64,000 nt of DNA from Streptomyces capillispiralis (lineage in GTDB: Bacteria; Actinomycetota; Actinomycetes; Streptomycetales; Streptomycetaceae). Position 1 is the stretch's first letter; the number at the start of each line of letters is the position of its first letter. A program made the translations under genes and the position numbers. The notes under the pieces were generated by a model. That model saw only the letters and a program-made list of their open reading frames with translations, was not told where the DNA came from and ran no database searches. Positions 26,161 through 35,700 of this stretch are shown here, in pieces. The DNA lies in the NCBI RefSeq assembly GCF_007829875.1, contig NZ_VIWV01000001.1:124001-188000 (forward strand). The letters run 5' to 3'.

Positions 26161-26958
26161 TCAGCCCTGGGCCGGGGTGAGCAGCACGAAGTCCGCGGAG
26201 GCCGGGTCGAGGCAGACGGCCAGACGGCCGACGCCTTCCGCGTCCTGCGGCCCCATCTGCACGCTGCCGCCGTTCTCGGTGACCTTGGCGACCGCGGCGT
26301 CGCAGTCGGCGACGGCAAAGACCGGGTGCCAGTACGGCCGCCCGTTCGCCAGGGCGAGGTCCTCCTCGCGGAGCTGCATGACACCGCCGTGCATCCGCTC
26401 CTCGGGCAGTCCCGCCGGGGTGATCAGGGAGTACGTGCCCCCGCCACCCGGCAGCTCCATGTCGCTGAACCGCCAGCCGAGGACTCCGCCGTAGAACTCC
26501 TTCGCGGCCGCCGCGTCGCTCGTGTACAGCTCGGTCCAGGACAGGGATCCCGGCTCGTCCACCAGGTCGACGCCCTTGGTCTCCTTGGGCTGCCAGACGG
26601 CGAACTGGCCGCCCAGCGGGTCGCTGTACTGCGCCATCCGCCCCCATTGTTCGAGGTCCATCGGCGCCACCCGGACCGTGCCGCCCGCGCGCTCCACGGC
26701 CTGGGTGGTGGCGTCGGCATCGGTGACGCTGTAGTAGATCATCCAGGCGGACCGCGCGCCCTCCTCGGTGAGCTTCCCGAGTCCGGCGACGATCTTGCCG
26801 TCCTTGCGGAACATCCCGCCTTCCATGTCCTCCCCCTCCCCCATGGACTCGTAGTCCCAGCCGAGGACCGCGCCGTAGAAGGCGGCGGCGGCCCGGACGT
26901 CGGGGGCGCCCAGGTCCAGCCAGCACGGGGAGCCGGGGGCGAAGTCAGTGGTGATCAC
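26161..26958 (-). CDS. Two-domain VOC-family protein (Cfp30B-like)
   Basis: 265 residues with two tandem VOC domains: the first opens SPCWLDLGAPDVRAAAAFYGAVLGWDY, the second near residue 135 opens SLSWTELYTSDAAAAKEFYGGVLGW. The layout matches the actinobacterial 27-kDa antigen/Cfp30B group, of unclear activity. Start is GTG 26958 with AAAGGAC upstream. No signal peptide. Confidence 0.85.
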   Translation of the reverse strand: MITTDFAPGSPCWLDLGAPDVRAAAAFYGAVLGWDYESMGEGEDMEGGMFRKDGKIVAGLGKLTEEGARSAWMIYYSVTDADATTQAVERAGGTVRVAPMDLEQWGRMAQYSDPLGGQFAVWQPKETKGVDLVDEPGSLSWTELYTSDAAAAKEFYGGVLGWRFSDMELPGGGGTYSLITPAGLPEERMHGGVMQLREEDLALANGRPYWHPVFAVADCDAAVAKVTENGGSVQMGPQDAEGVGRLAVCLDPASADFVLLTPAQG

Positions 26959-27041
26959 CGCGATGTCCTTTCGGAGATTCCCTTTGACCTCAGCGTGCCA
27001 CCGGGCACTGACACGCGCCCTTCGGCGAGGCCCGTGAAGCA

Positions 27042-27082
27042 GCCGGAGCCCTGCCGCCCGGTGTGGACGGCAGGGCTCCGGC
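27042..27082 (-). terminator. Strong hairpin terminator
   Basis: GCCGGAGCCCTGCCG pairs perfectly over 15 bp with CGGCAGGGCTCCGGC, 15 nt beyond the stop of the large secreted protein on the minus strand. Confidence 0.85.
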
Positions 27083-27097
27083 CCCGGTCGCCTCGGA

Positions 27098-30000
27098 TTA
27101 GCTCAGCGGCTCGATGCGGATGTTGCGGTAGCGCACGGCGTTCCCGTGGTCCTGCAGCCGGATGGCACCGGCGGCGGGACCCTCGGCGGCTCCGCCGCCC
27201 GTCGGGCTGTCGATCGCGACGTCGTCGTGGATGGTCTTGCCGTTCCACACCACGGTGACCCGCGCGTCGGCCGTCTTCCTGCCCTCCGCGTCGTAGCGCG
27301 CCGCGCGGAAGACGATGTCGTACGACTGCCAGGTCTCGGGCGCGGTCGCGGCGTTCACGTCGGGGGCCTTCTTCTGGTAGAACGCTCCCGCCTCGTTGTC
27401 GGCGAGCGTGGTGTCACCGAAGGAGTCCAGGATCTGCAGCTCGTAGCGGTCCTGGAGGTAGACGCCGCTGTTGCCCCGGTCCTGTCCCGTCACGTCCGGC
27501 GGGAGCTTGGGGACCCGGAACTCCAGGTGCAGCTTGAAGTCGTCGAAGCTGTCCTTGGTGCGGATGTCCCCGCAGCAGACCTCCATCGCGCCGTCGGCCA
27601 CGGGCCACTCCACCGGCCGCCCGTCGGTGTGCTGCCAGCGGTCGAGTCCGTCGCCGTCGAACAGCGTGACGGGGCTGCCGTGCCGGTCGACGGTGATGAG
27701 GTCGATGTTGACGTGTCCGGTGTCCCCCTCGTCGTAGCGGTAGGCGATCGTGTTGTGGCCGGCCCGCAGGGGCAGGGCCTCCCGCTGCGTCGACCAGGTG
27801 TCCCAGTCGCCGGTGTCGCGGAGTTGTGTCTGCTTCACCTTCTTGCCGTTGACGTACAGGGAGAGGGACTTGGTGCCCTTGAAGGGGTTCGGGCCGTTGG
27901 AGTAGCGCAGCCCCACGTCGTACGTGCCGCGTTCGGGCACCTGGACGTCGAAGGTCGTCGTGACGCCCTGGGTGGCGTACCGGTCGACGAAGCCGCTGCC
28001 GGAGTAGCCCCGGTGGTCGGTGTTGATGCCGGCCGCTCCGGTGATCGACGCCTCCTCGGCCTCGTAGAGCGAGGACGGCGCCGGCTGCTTGCCCGGCATG
28101 GCGTTGAGCGTGTACCAGGCCTCCGTGCTCCACAGGGACTCACCCGACGCCGAGCTGAACGGGCGCGGGGACCGTACGTGCACCACGCGGCCCGGCTGGA
28201 GTCCCTCGATCTTGAGGGTCACCTTCTTGCGGTCGTCCGACAGCACGGCGGACGTCACCTTCAGGGTCTCCTCGGCGATCTTGGGGCCGCCGTAGTCCTG
28301 GGTCGGGGTGTAGCGCCACTGCTGGGCCTCGTAGTGGCTGACAAGGTTGTCAGCGGTCTCGTCGGAGAGCGGCTGGGTGTACTCCAGCTCGAAGCCGCCC
28401 TTCTTCGCCCGCATGGCCTGGATGTCGAAGGTGTTGCCGCCGTTGGGCGACAGCTTCTGCAGGCCGTACTTGAGCTTGCCCTCCTGGCCCCAGTTGCCGT
28501 CCGCGCCCAGACCGCCCGCGTAGATGGCGCCGTCGGGACCCATGGCGATGCGGTTCACACCGGCTTCCAGGCCCTGGGTGAAGCGGAACACCGCGCCCTG
28601 GTACTGGCCCTTGACCTTCTCCAGGTAGGCGCGCTGGATACCGCCGTAGGTGACGTCACTGATCAGCATCTGGCCCGCGAACCTGCCCTTGGTGAGGTAC
28701 AGGGGCGTGCTGGGCGAGTTGGCGATCTCGTTCTGCGGGAGCCAGAGCACCGGCTGGGTCACCGGGTTGGAGTCGAAGGGGCCCGCGGGGTTGGTGTAGT
28801 GGTTGAAGAAGCGGTCCTGCTTGATGTGGACCAGCTTCGAGGCGGGCAGCCAGCCGCCCTGGTTGTCGGTCGTGAAGATGTCGCCGCCCGGGCCCCAGCC
28901 GATGCCGTTCGGCGTGCGGAGTCCTCCGGCGATGTAACTGACCTTGCCGGTCTTGCGGTTGACCTTGATGGTCGCGCCGCGGCCGGGTGCGGGCTGCGGA
29001 TCGGTGGTGGCGCCGCCGTAGTTGATCGCCACGGACAGGTTCACGTAGAAGTGGCCCTTGCGGTACAGCAGTCCGAAGGCGAACTCGTGGAAGTTGCCGC
29101 CGTAGGGCCAGGTGGCGATCGTCTTGGACTTGTCCATGATGCCGTCGCCGTCGCTGTCGCCCAGCTCCGTCAGCTCGTGCTTCTGGGAGACGAAGATGGT
29201 GCCGTCCACGACCTTCAGGCCCATCGGCTCCTTCAGGCCCTCGGCGATCCTGGTCGCCTTGACCTTCTCCGGGCCGGTGCTGCCGCCGGTGTCGTCGAGG
29301 ACGTAGACCTCGCCGGCCGTGTTGTCGCTGCCGCCCCAGGTGCTCACCACCAGACGGCCGTCGGGCAGCCAGTCCATGCCGGTGACCTGCGGTTCGAAGC
29401 CCTCCGGGCGCAGATCGGTGAGGGTGTGGTCGGGGCGTACGGAGTTCAGCGGAAGGCCGTCGCCCGGCGCGTCGCGGAAGCCCTCGCACTCCTTGCGGCC
29501 CGGGGCGGTGACCCGGACCACGCCGGCGTCGGTGCTCAGCGCCGACTGCGGGACGGTCTCGACACCGGCGGCGCCCGGGGGCTGCCAGCCGAGGGTGAGC
29601 ACCTGGTCCCCGCCGCGCTCGAAGTGGTCGATGCGCAGCGAGTGCATGCCCTCGGTGAGCTCGACGGTGCCGTCCTTGGGTTCGGCGCCGTGCAGCCCGT
29701 CGTGGTCGACGACCACCTTGTCGTCGATCAGCAGCCGTGAGCCGTCGTCACTGGTCAGCCGGAAGGTGTACGTGCCGTCGGACGGCGCGTGGATGTTGCC
29801 GGTGACCTGGGTGACGAAGTTGTCGTTGAAGCCGCCGAAGTCGCCGGTGGTCCTCCAGTCGACGGTCGGCATCAGCCGGTCGACGTTGGGGGTCTGACCG
29901 GGCTTGAGGGTGCAGATCTTGTCGAGCGGGACCTGGACGTCGAAGACGCGCAGGGTGACGCCGGGCTCCTGGGGCGGCACGTCGGCCCGCGCCGCGGTGC

Positions 30001-30109
30001 CGGGCTGGGCAGCGGCCAGGGGAGATCCCCAGAGCCCACCCGCGACGAACGCGCCGACGAGCAGCCCTGTGAGGCATCTTCGGGCGCGCTGGGGCAGCCG
30101 TGCGCTCAT
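27098..30109 (-). CDS. Secreted multidomain protein: PA14-like, sugar-dehydrogenase-type propeller, CBM and DUF1080
   Basis: 1003 residues. ATG 30109 follows AGGAGG and opens a signal peptide ending AAAQP. Domains in order: a PA14-like module (about 60-175, with SDDGSRLLIDDKVVVDHDG), a PQQ-dependent sugar dehydrogenase/NHL-type beta-propeller (about 210-630; LPDGRLVVSTWGGSD, GLRTPNGIGWGPGGDIFTTDNQGGW, RIAMGPDGAIYAGGLG), a CBM6/35-like module (about 690-830; YEAEEASITGAAG), and a C-terminal DUF1080/3-keto-glycoside hydrolase-type lectin fold (about 830-1003). Likely oxidises or cleaves a complex carbohydrate outside the cell; exact chemistry unknown. It stands alone between a terminator and a candidate operator, so it is probably monocistronic. 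Confidence 0.85.
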   Translation of the reverse strand: MSARLPQRARRCLTGLLVGAFVAGGLWGSPLAAAQPGTAARADVPPQEPGVTLRVFDVQVPLDKICTLKPGQTPNVDRLMPTVDWRTTGDFGGFNDNFVTQVTGNIHAPSDGTYTFRLTSDDGSRLLIDDKVVVDHDGLHGAEPKDGTVELTEGMHSLRIDHFERGGDQVLTLGWQPPGAAGVETVPQSALSTDAGVVRVTAPGRKECEGFRDAPGDGLPLNSVRPDHTLTDLRPEGFEPQVTGMDWLPDGRLVVSTWGGSDNTAGEVYVLDDTGGSTGPEKVKATRIAEGLKEPMGLKVVDGTIFVSQKHELTELGDSDGDGIMDKSKTIATWPYGGNFHEFAFGLLYRKGHFYVNLSVAINYGGATTDPQPAPGRGATIKVNRKTGKVSYIAGGLRTPNGIGWGPGGDIFTTDNQGGWLPASKLVHIKQDRFFNHYTNPAGPFDSNPVTQPVLWLPQNEIANSPSTPLYLTKGRFAGQMLISDVTYGGIQRAYLEKVKGQYQGAVFRFTQGLEAGVNRIAMGPDGAIYAGGLGADGNWGQEGKLKYGLQKLSPNGGNTFDIQAMRAKKGGFELEYTQPLSDETADNLVSHYEAQQWRYTPTQDYGGPKIAEETLKVTSAVLSDDRKKVTLKIEGLQPGRVVHVRSPRPFSSASGESLWSTEAWYTLNAMPGKQPAPSSLYEAEEASITGAAGINTDHRGYSGSGFVDRYATQGVTTTFDVQVPERGTYDVGLRYSNGPNPFKGTKSLSLYVNGKKVKQTQLRDTGDWDTWSTQREALPLRAGHNTIAYRYDEGDTGHVNIDLITVDRHGSPVTLFDGDGLDRWQHTDGRPVEWPVADGAMEVCCGDIRTKDSFDDFKLHLEFRVPKLPPDVTGQDRGNSGVYLQDRYELQILDSFGDTTLADNEAGAFYQKKAPDVNAATAPETWQSYDIVFRAARYDAEGRKTADARVTVVWNGKTIHDDVAIDSPTGGGAAEGPAAGAIRLQDHGNAVRYRNIRIEPLS

Positions 30110-30211
30110 GCTTCCTCCTGTGGGTCGACCGGAGGGCCGGAAGACTCCGGTACCGAAAAATGCCAACGGTTGCGGCCGACACGCTAGGAGACTTCTGCTC
30201 AGCGCGTCCAT

Positions 30212-30236
30212 ACTTTGTCATCAAGAAGTTCAAAGT
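30212..30236. promoter_or_regulatory. Inverted repeat, candidate operator for the multidomain secreted protein
   Basis: ACTTTG (30212-30217) and CAAAGT (30231-30236) form a 6-bp inverted repeat with 13 bases between, inside an unusually AT-rich patch about 100 nt upstream of the start at 30109. It does not resemble the LacI operators of the first 16 kb. The cognate regulator is not evident in this window. Confidence 0.5.
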
Positions 30237-30305
30237 CGGCTCCGGGCCGAACAATGCGATGGGCGCGCCGGTTTGGCGCGCCCATGGACGTTTCGGGTGG
30301 AGTCG

Positions 30306-31067
30306 CTACGCGGTGGTGGGGAGCCGGTAGACGGAGACGTGGGAGGGGGACTCGGCGGTGAACGCGGTGCCGGTCCAGTCAGCGTGTCTGGATTCCAGTT
30401 CCAGGCCGGCGAGTCGGGCCATGAGGTCGAGTTCGGCCGGCCAGATGTAGCGGTGCGGGCTGCGGAACAGCTCCGCCTCCCGGGTTCCGTCGAACCCGAA
30501 GTGGTGCGACACGACGTGCTGCCGCAGGACGTCGTAGGTGTCGACGAGGAGGTAGCCGGGCTCGGAGCGGCACACGACGCCCGCCTGGCCCGGTGGCAGT
30601 CTGCGCAGTTCGGGCACCCAGAGCTCGACCACGAAGCGCCCGCCGGGGCGGAGGTGGCGGGCGGCGTTGCGGAAGCACTCGACCTGCTCGTCCTGGGTGA
30701 GCAGATTGGAGATGGTGTTGTAGACGAGGTAGACGAGGGAGTACTCCCCCGGGGCGGCCGTGGTGGCCATGTCGCCGACGATCACGGGGATCGTGGTGTC
30801 GTCGGCCTTGGTCCGCAGTTGCTCGATCATCGGCCCGGACAGCTCGATGCCGGTGACGGGCACTCCGCGTCCGGCGAGGGGGACGGCCACCCGGCCCGTC
30901 CCGATGGCGAATTCCAGTGCCCGCCCGTCCCCGGCCAGCCGGGCGAGACGGTCCACGGCCGGGTCCAGCACCTCGGGTGCGAACATGCCGGTGCCGGGCG
31001 TGTCGTAGCGCCGGGCAGCGTCGGCGTCCCAGATCTGCTCCTGGCCGCGCTCCTCTTCCCTTTCCAT
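30306..31067 (-). CDS. Class I SAM-dependent methyltransferase
   Basis: 253 residues. The SAM-binding motif I is ALEFAIGTGRVAVPLA, followed by the acidic loop of motif II (GIELSGPMIEQL) and PVIVGDM; motif IV region LVYLVYNTISNLL. The start ATG 31067 (MEREEERG) gives a normal family length; its ribosome site is weak. The substrate is not predictable. A second, unrelated methyltransferase lies 46 nt upstream in the same direction, so the two may be co-transcribed. Confidence 0.8.
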   Translation of the reverse strand: MEREEERGQEQIWDADAARRYDTPGTGMFAPEVLDPAVDRLARLAGDGRALEFAIGTGRVAVPLAGRGVPVTGIELSGPMIEQLRTKADDTTIPVIVGDMATTAAPGEYSLVYLVYNTISNLLTQDEQVECFRNAARHLRPGGRFVVELWVPELRRLPPGQAGVVCRSEPGYLLVDTYDVLRQHVVSHHFGFDGTREAELFRSPHRYIWPAELDLMARLAGLELESRHADWTGTAFTAESPSHVSVYRLPTTA

Positions 31068-31113
31068 GTGGCCAACGCTCGCCGCCTGCCCCGCGCTTGT
31101 CCAGCCGATTACG

Positions 31114-31926
31114 TCAGGGCTTGCGGGCCAGGCCCCCGTGCTCACCGATGGGTCCCGGGGCGGGGGAATCGGCGTCCGGGCGCCACAGCGGCACCGTGAC
31201 GACTCCGGGTTCGACGAGGTCGAGCCCGTCGAAGTACGCCGTGATCTGGTCGACGGTGCGCAGGTTGTAGGGGACGGCACCGCTCTCGTTGTAGGCGTCC
31301 TGGGCCTCCTCGAAGACGGGGTCGACGCCCCGCGAGCCGTCGTTGACGCAGAGGTAGCTGCCGGACGGCAGGGCCGCCATCAGGCGGGTGACGACGGAGC
31401 GCGCCTGGTCGTGGTCGGCGATGTGGCCCAGGATGTTGCTGAGGATGAGGGCGGTGGGTCGGCTCAGGTCCAGGGTGCCGGCGGCGGCCTCCAGGATGCG
31501 GTCCGGGTCCAGCACATCGGCGTCGATGTACGACGTCGCGCCCTGCGGGGTGGAGTAGAGCAGGGCGCGTGCGTGGGCCAGGACCATCGGGTCGTTGTCC
31601 ACGTAGACGATCCGGGCGTCCGGGGCGATCCGCTGGGCGACCTGGTGGGTGTTGTCCGCCGTGGGAAGACCGGTTCCGATGTCCAGGAACTGCCGGATAC
31701 CCACCTCGGCGGCGAGATACGTGATGGTGCGGCGCAGGAAGGCGCGGCTGCTGCGGGCGATGGTGACGATGCCGGGGAAGACGGCGGTGTACGCGTCACC
31801 GGCCTCCTCGTCGACGGGGTAGTTGTCCTTCCCGCCCAGCCAGTAGTTCCAGATGCGGGCAGAGTGCGGCACCGAGGTGTCGATCTTCTGGTGCGCCGCT
31901 CCGGGCGCCCCGGCCGGGTCGGTCAT
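31114..31926 (-). CDS. DUF574-type SAM-dependent methyltransferase
   Basis: 270 residues. Matches the actinobacterial PF04672 group: the opening IDTSVPHSARIWNYWLGGKDNYPVD, SAM motif RQFLDIGTGLPTADNTHQVAQ, and VYVDNDPMVLAHARALL. Streptomyces genomes carry many copies; the substrate is unknown, and some are encoded near conservon or nitroreductase genes. ATG 31926. Cytoplasmic. Confidence 0.9.
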   Translation of the reverse strand: MTDPAGAPGAAHQKIDTSVPHSARIWNYWLGGKDNYPVDEEAGDAYTAVFPGIVTIARSSRAFLRRTITYLAAEVGIRQFLDIGTGLPTADNTHQVAQRIAPDARIVYVDNDPMVLAHARALLYSTPQGATSYIDADVLDPDRILEAAAGTLDLSRPTALILSNILGHIADHDQARSVVTRLMAALPSGSYLCVNDGSRGVDPVFEEAQDAYNESGAVPYNLRTVDQITAYFDGLDLVEPGVVTVPLWRPDADSPAPGPIGEHGGLARKP

Positions 31927-32005
31927 CGTTACCGTCCGTTGTCCATCGGGGGCATGCTTTGGCCAACGCCTAATCTACGGTCCCACAGGCCGTCGGCGCA
32001 GCCAC

Positions 32006-32722
32006 TCAGGATCTGTCCGGCTCAGACTCCGGCTCCGGCTCCAGCTCCGGGACCGGGACCGGCGGTCTCAGGCCGTGCCGTCGCACGGCCCGTACGAGCC
32101 CGAAGAGGGTGACCAGCACCGCGACGAGGGCGGCCCAGGCCATCCGGCCCCACCACGCGGGGACGAGTTCGTGGGTGGTGCCGCTCGGATAGACGCACGT
32201 CGCCTGCGGCGGGAAGACCGCCCGCCGCACCTCGGAGGCCTTCTCGTAGACACCGGTGCCGAACGCCGAGCAGGTGGACAGCGGCTCCCGGCCGGGCGGG
32301 GCCATCACCAGGGGCACGCAGGCGCACAGGACCGCGAGCACGACGGACGCGACGATGGCGAGGACCCCGAACCGCACGACGGACCGCGCCTGTCCCAGCC
32401 CGGCGAACTCGACCACGCCCGCCAGCACGGCACACGCGGCGGCGACCACGACACACGCCCACAGCACCCAGCCCGGGAAGTCACCGGCCGAGACCGTGGA
32501 GCCGTCGGCGAACACGCAGCGCACACCCGGGGGAAAGCCGCTGCGCTCCACCCGGAAGCTCCCCCCGGGGCCCACCATCCCGTGGGCACACCTCTCGTCC
32601 AGCTCCGACACCCCGACGACCAGCCACCCGAGCATCCACGTCAGGACTGCCGCACACCCGGCCAGCCCGAAAGCGGCCCACAGTCCGTTCGCGGACCCGA
32701 ACGGTCCCTGTTTTCCCGGCAT
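32006..32722 (-). CDS. Hypothetical membrane protein with duplicated Cys-containing loop
   Basis: About 238 residues from ATG 32722 (MPGKQG); an upstream start at 32749 is possible. Four hydrophobic segments are seen (LWAAFGLAGCAAVLTWMLGWL, WVLWACVVVAAACAVLAG, FGVLAIVASVVLAVLCACV, WAALVAVLVTLFGLV). Two extracytoplasmic loops look like copies of one another: each has C, then a charged stretch, FPPG/FPPQ, then CVF/CVY, then G-S/T-T. The C-terminal tail is PEPE-rich (PELEPEPESEPDRS). I do not recognise the family; the Cys pairs could form disulphides. Confidence 0.65.
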   Translation of the reverse strand: MPGKQGPFGSANGLWAAFGLAGCAAVLTWMLGWLVVGVSELDERCAHGMVGPGGSFRVERSGFPPGVRCVFADGSTVSAGDFPGWVLWACVVVAAACAVLAGVVEFAGLGQARSVVRFGVLAIVASVVLAVLCACVPLVMAPPGREPLSTCSAFGTGVYEKASEVRRAVFPPQATCVYPSGTTHELVPAWWGRMAWAALVAVLVTLFGLVRAVRRHGLRPPVPVPELEPEPESEPDRS

Positions 32723-32791
32723 GAAGCCGGACCCTATCCGTCCGGCCACCGGCCCGGCGGAACGGGTCCGGCCGCTCCGCCCCCGTCGGGC

Positions 32792-35700
32792 TCAGGTGAG
32801 TTCGGCGAGCAGGTCGCCGCCCTCCACCTGCTGGATGCGGGTGATGGCCAGCCGGGTCACCCGGCCCGCCTTCGGCGCGGTGATCGAGGCCTCCATCTTC
32901 ATGGCCTCGATGGTCGCCACCGTGGCACCGGCCGCCACCTCGTCGCCCTCGGCGACGGCGAGGGTCACCACACCGGCGAAGGGGGCCGCGACATGGCCGG
33001 GGTTGGCGCGGTCGGCCTTCTCCGTGACCGGGATGTCGGAGGCCGCCGCCCGGTCGCGGACCTGGATCGGCCGCAACTGGCCGTTCAGGGTGGCCATCAC
33101 GGTCCGCATGCCGCGTTCGTCGGCCTCGCCCACGGCCTGGAGTTCGATGAGCAGCCGCACCCCGGGATCGAGGTCGACGCCGTACTCCTTGCCGGGGCGC
33201 AGTCCGTAGAAGAAGTCCTTGCTGTCCAGCACGCTGGTGTCGCCGAAGGTCTGGCGGTGTGCCTCGAACTCCCGGGTGGGGCCGGGGAAGAGGAGGCGGT
33301 TGAGCGTCGGCCGACGGTCCTTCGCCAGTCCGGCGCGGTCGTCGGCGGTCAAGTCCTGGACGGGCCCGGGCTCGGCACGTCCGCGCAGGGCCTTGCTGCG
33401 GAACGGCTCCGGCCAGCCGCCGGGAGGGGTGCCCAACTCGCCGCGCAGGAAACCGATGACGGAGTCGGGGATGTCGAACCGGTCGGGCTCCGCCTCGAAG
33501 TCCGCCGGGGAGACGCCCGCGCCGACCAGGTGGAGCGCCAGGTCACCGACCACCTTCGACGAGGGGGTGACCTTCACCAGACGGCCGAGCATCCGGTCGG
33601 CGGCGGCGTACATCGCCTCGATGTCCTCGAAGCGGTCGCCGAGGCCGAGGGCGATCGCCTGGGTGCGCAGGTTGGACAGCTGCCCGCCGGGAATCTCGTG
33701 GTGGTAGACGCGGCCGGTCGGTGAGGCGAGCCCCGCCTCGAAGGGCGCGTACACCTTGCGGACGCTCTCCCAGTACGGCTCCAGGTCGCCCACGGCCTGG
33801 AGGTCCAGGCCGGTGGGCCGCTCCGAATGGTCGGTGGCGGCGACGATCGCCGACAGGGACGGCTGCGAGGTGGTGCCCGCCATGGACGCCACCGCCCCGT
33901 CGACCGCGTCGGCGCCGGCCTGGACCGCGGCGAGGTAGGTGGCGAGCTGACCGCCGGCGGTGTCGTGGGTGTGCAGGTGGACGGGCAGGTCGAACTCCCG
34001 GCGCAGCGCCGACACCAGGGTGGCCGCCGCGGGTGCCCGCAGCAGGCCGGCCATGTCCTTGACGGCCAGGACGTGGGCGCCGGCGGCCACGATCTCCTCG
34101 GCCAGGCGCAGGTAGTAGTCCAGCGTGTAGAGCCGCTCGGACGGGTCGGACAGGTCGGCGGTGTAGCACAGGGCGACCTCGGCGACGGCGGTGCCGGTCT
34201 CGCGTACGGCGTCGATGGCGGGCCGCATCCGGGAGACGTCGTTCAGCGCGTCGAAGATGCGGAACACGTCGATGCCGGTGGCCGCCGCCTCCTGGACGAA
34301 GGCGTCGGTGACCTCGGTCGGGTACGGGGTGTAGCCCACGGTGTTGCGGCCGCGCAGCAGCATCTGCAGGCAGATGTTCGGTACGGCTTCACGGAGGGCG
34401 GCCAGGCGCTCCCACGGGTCCTCGGCGAGGAAGCGCAGGGCGACGTCGTAGGTGGCGCCGCCCCAGCATTCCAGGGAGAGCAGCCCGGGCAGGGTGTGCG
34501 CCACCACGGGGGCGACGGCGAGCAGGTCCTTGGTGCGGACCCGGGTGGCCAGCAGGGACTGGTGGGCGTCGCGGAACGTGGTGTCGGTGACGCCGATGAC
34601 GGGCGACGCGCGCAGCCATCGGGCGAAGCCGTCGGGTCCGAGTTCGGCGAGCCGCTGCCGGGAGCCGGCCGGGGGTGCGCCGGCGGGCAGCGGCGGCAGC
34701 TTGGTCAGCGGGTCGATCAGCTCGGGCCGTTCGCCGTGCGGCTTGTTGACCGTGACGTCGGCGAGGTACGTGAGGAGCTTCGTGCCGCGGTCGGCGGAGT
34801 GGCGGGCGGTGAGCAGCTGCGGGCGCTGCTCGATGAACGACGTGGTGACCTGTCCGGCCTGGAAGTCCGGGTCGTCGAGGACCGCCTGGAGGAAGGGGAT
34901 GTTGGTGGCGACGCCGCGGATGCGGAACTCGGCCACGGCGCGCCGGGCCCGGCCCACGGCGGCGGCGAAGTCGCGGCCCCGGCAAGTCAGTTTGACCAGC
35001 ATCGAGTCGAAGTGGGCGCTGATCTCCGTACCGGCGTGAGTGGTGCCGCCGTCCAGGCGGATGCCGGAGCCGCCGGGCGAGCGGTAGGCACTGATCCGCC
35101 CGGTGTCGGGGCGGAAGCCGTTGGCGGGGTCCTCGGTGGTGATGCGGCACTGCAGCGCGGCACCGCGCAGGGTGACCGTCTCCTGGGCGAGGCCGAGGTC
35201 GGAGAGGGTCTCGCCGGCGGCGATGCGCAGCTGGGACTGCACCAGGTCGACGTCGGTGACCTCCTCGGTCACCGTGTGCTCGACCTGGATGCGCGGGTTC
35301 ATCTCGATGAAGACGTGGTTGCCGTCGCGGTCGAGCAGGAACTCCACCGTGCCCGCGTTGCGGTAGCCGATCTGCCGGGCGAAGCGGACGGCGTCGGCGC
35401 AGATGCGGTCGCGCAGCGCCGGGTCGAGGTTGGGTGCGGGCGCGAGTTCGATCACCTTCTGGTGGCGGCGCTGCACCGAGCAGTCCCGCTCGAACAGGTG
35501 GATGACGTCGCCCTGTCCGTCGGCGAGGATCTGCACCTCGATGTGGCGCGGCTCGACGACGGCCTTCTCCAGGAACACGGTGGGGTCGCCGAACGCGGAG
35601 GCCGCCTCCCGGGACGCCGCCTCGATGGACTCCCTGAGCTGGGCGGGTTCCTCGACGCGGCGCATTCCGCGCCCGCCGCCGCCCGCGACCGCCTTGACGA

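Noticed and set aside
27090..27112. GGATTAGCTCAGCGG looks like the 5' half of a tRNA (D-arm)
   Set aside because: It is the end of the large secreted protein's coding sequence (the stop codon lies in it); no acceptor, anticodon or T-arm follows.
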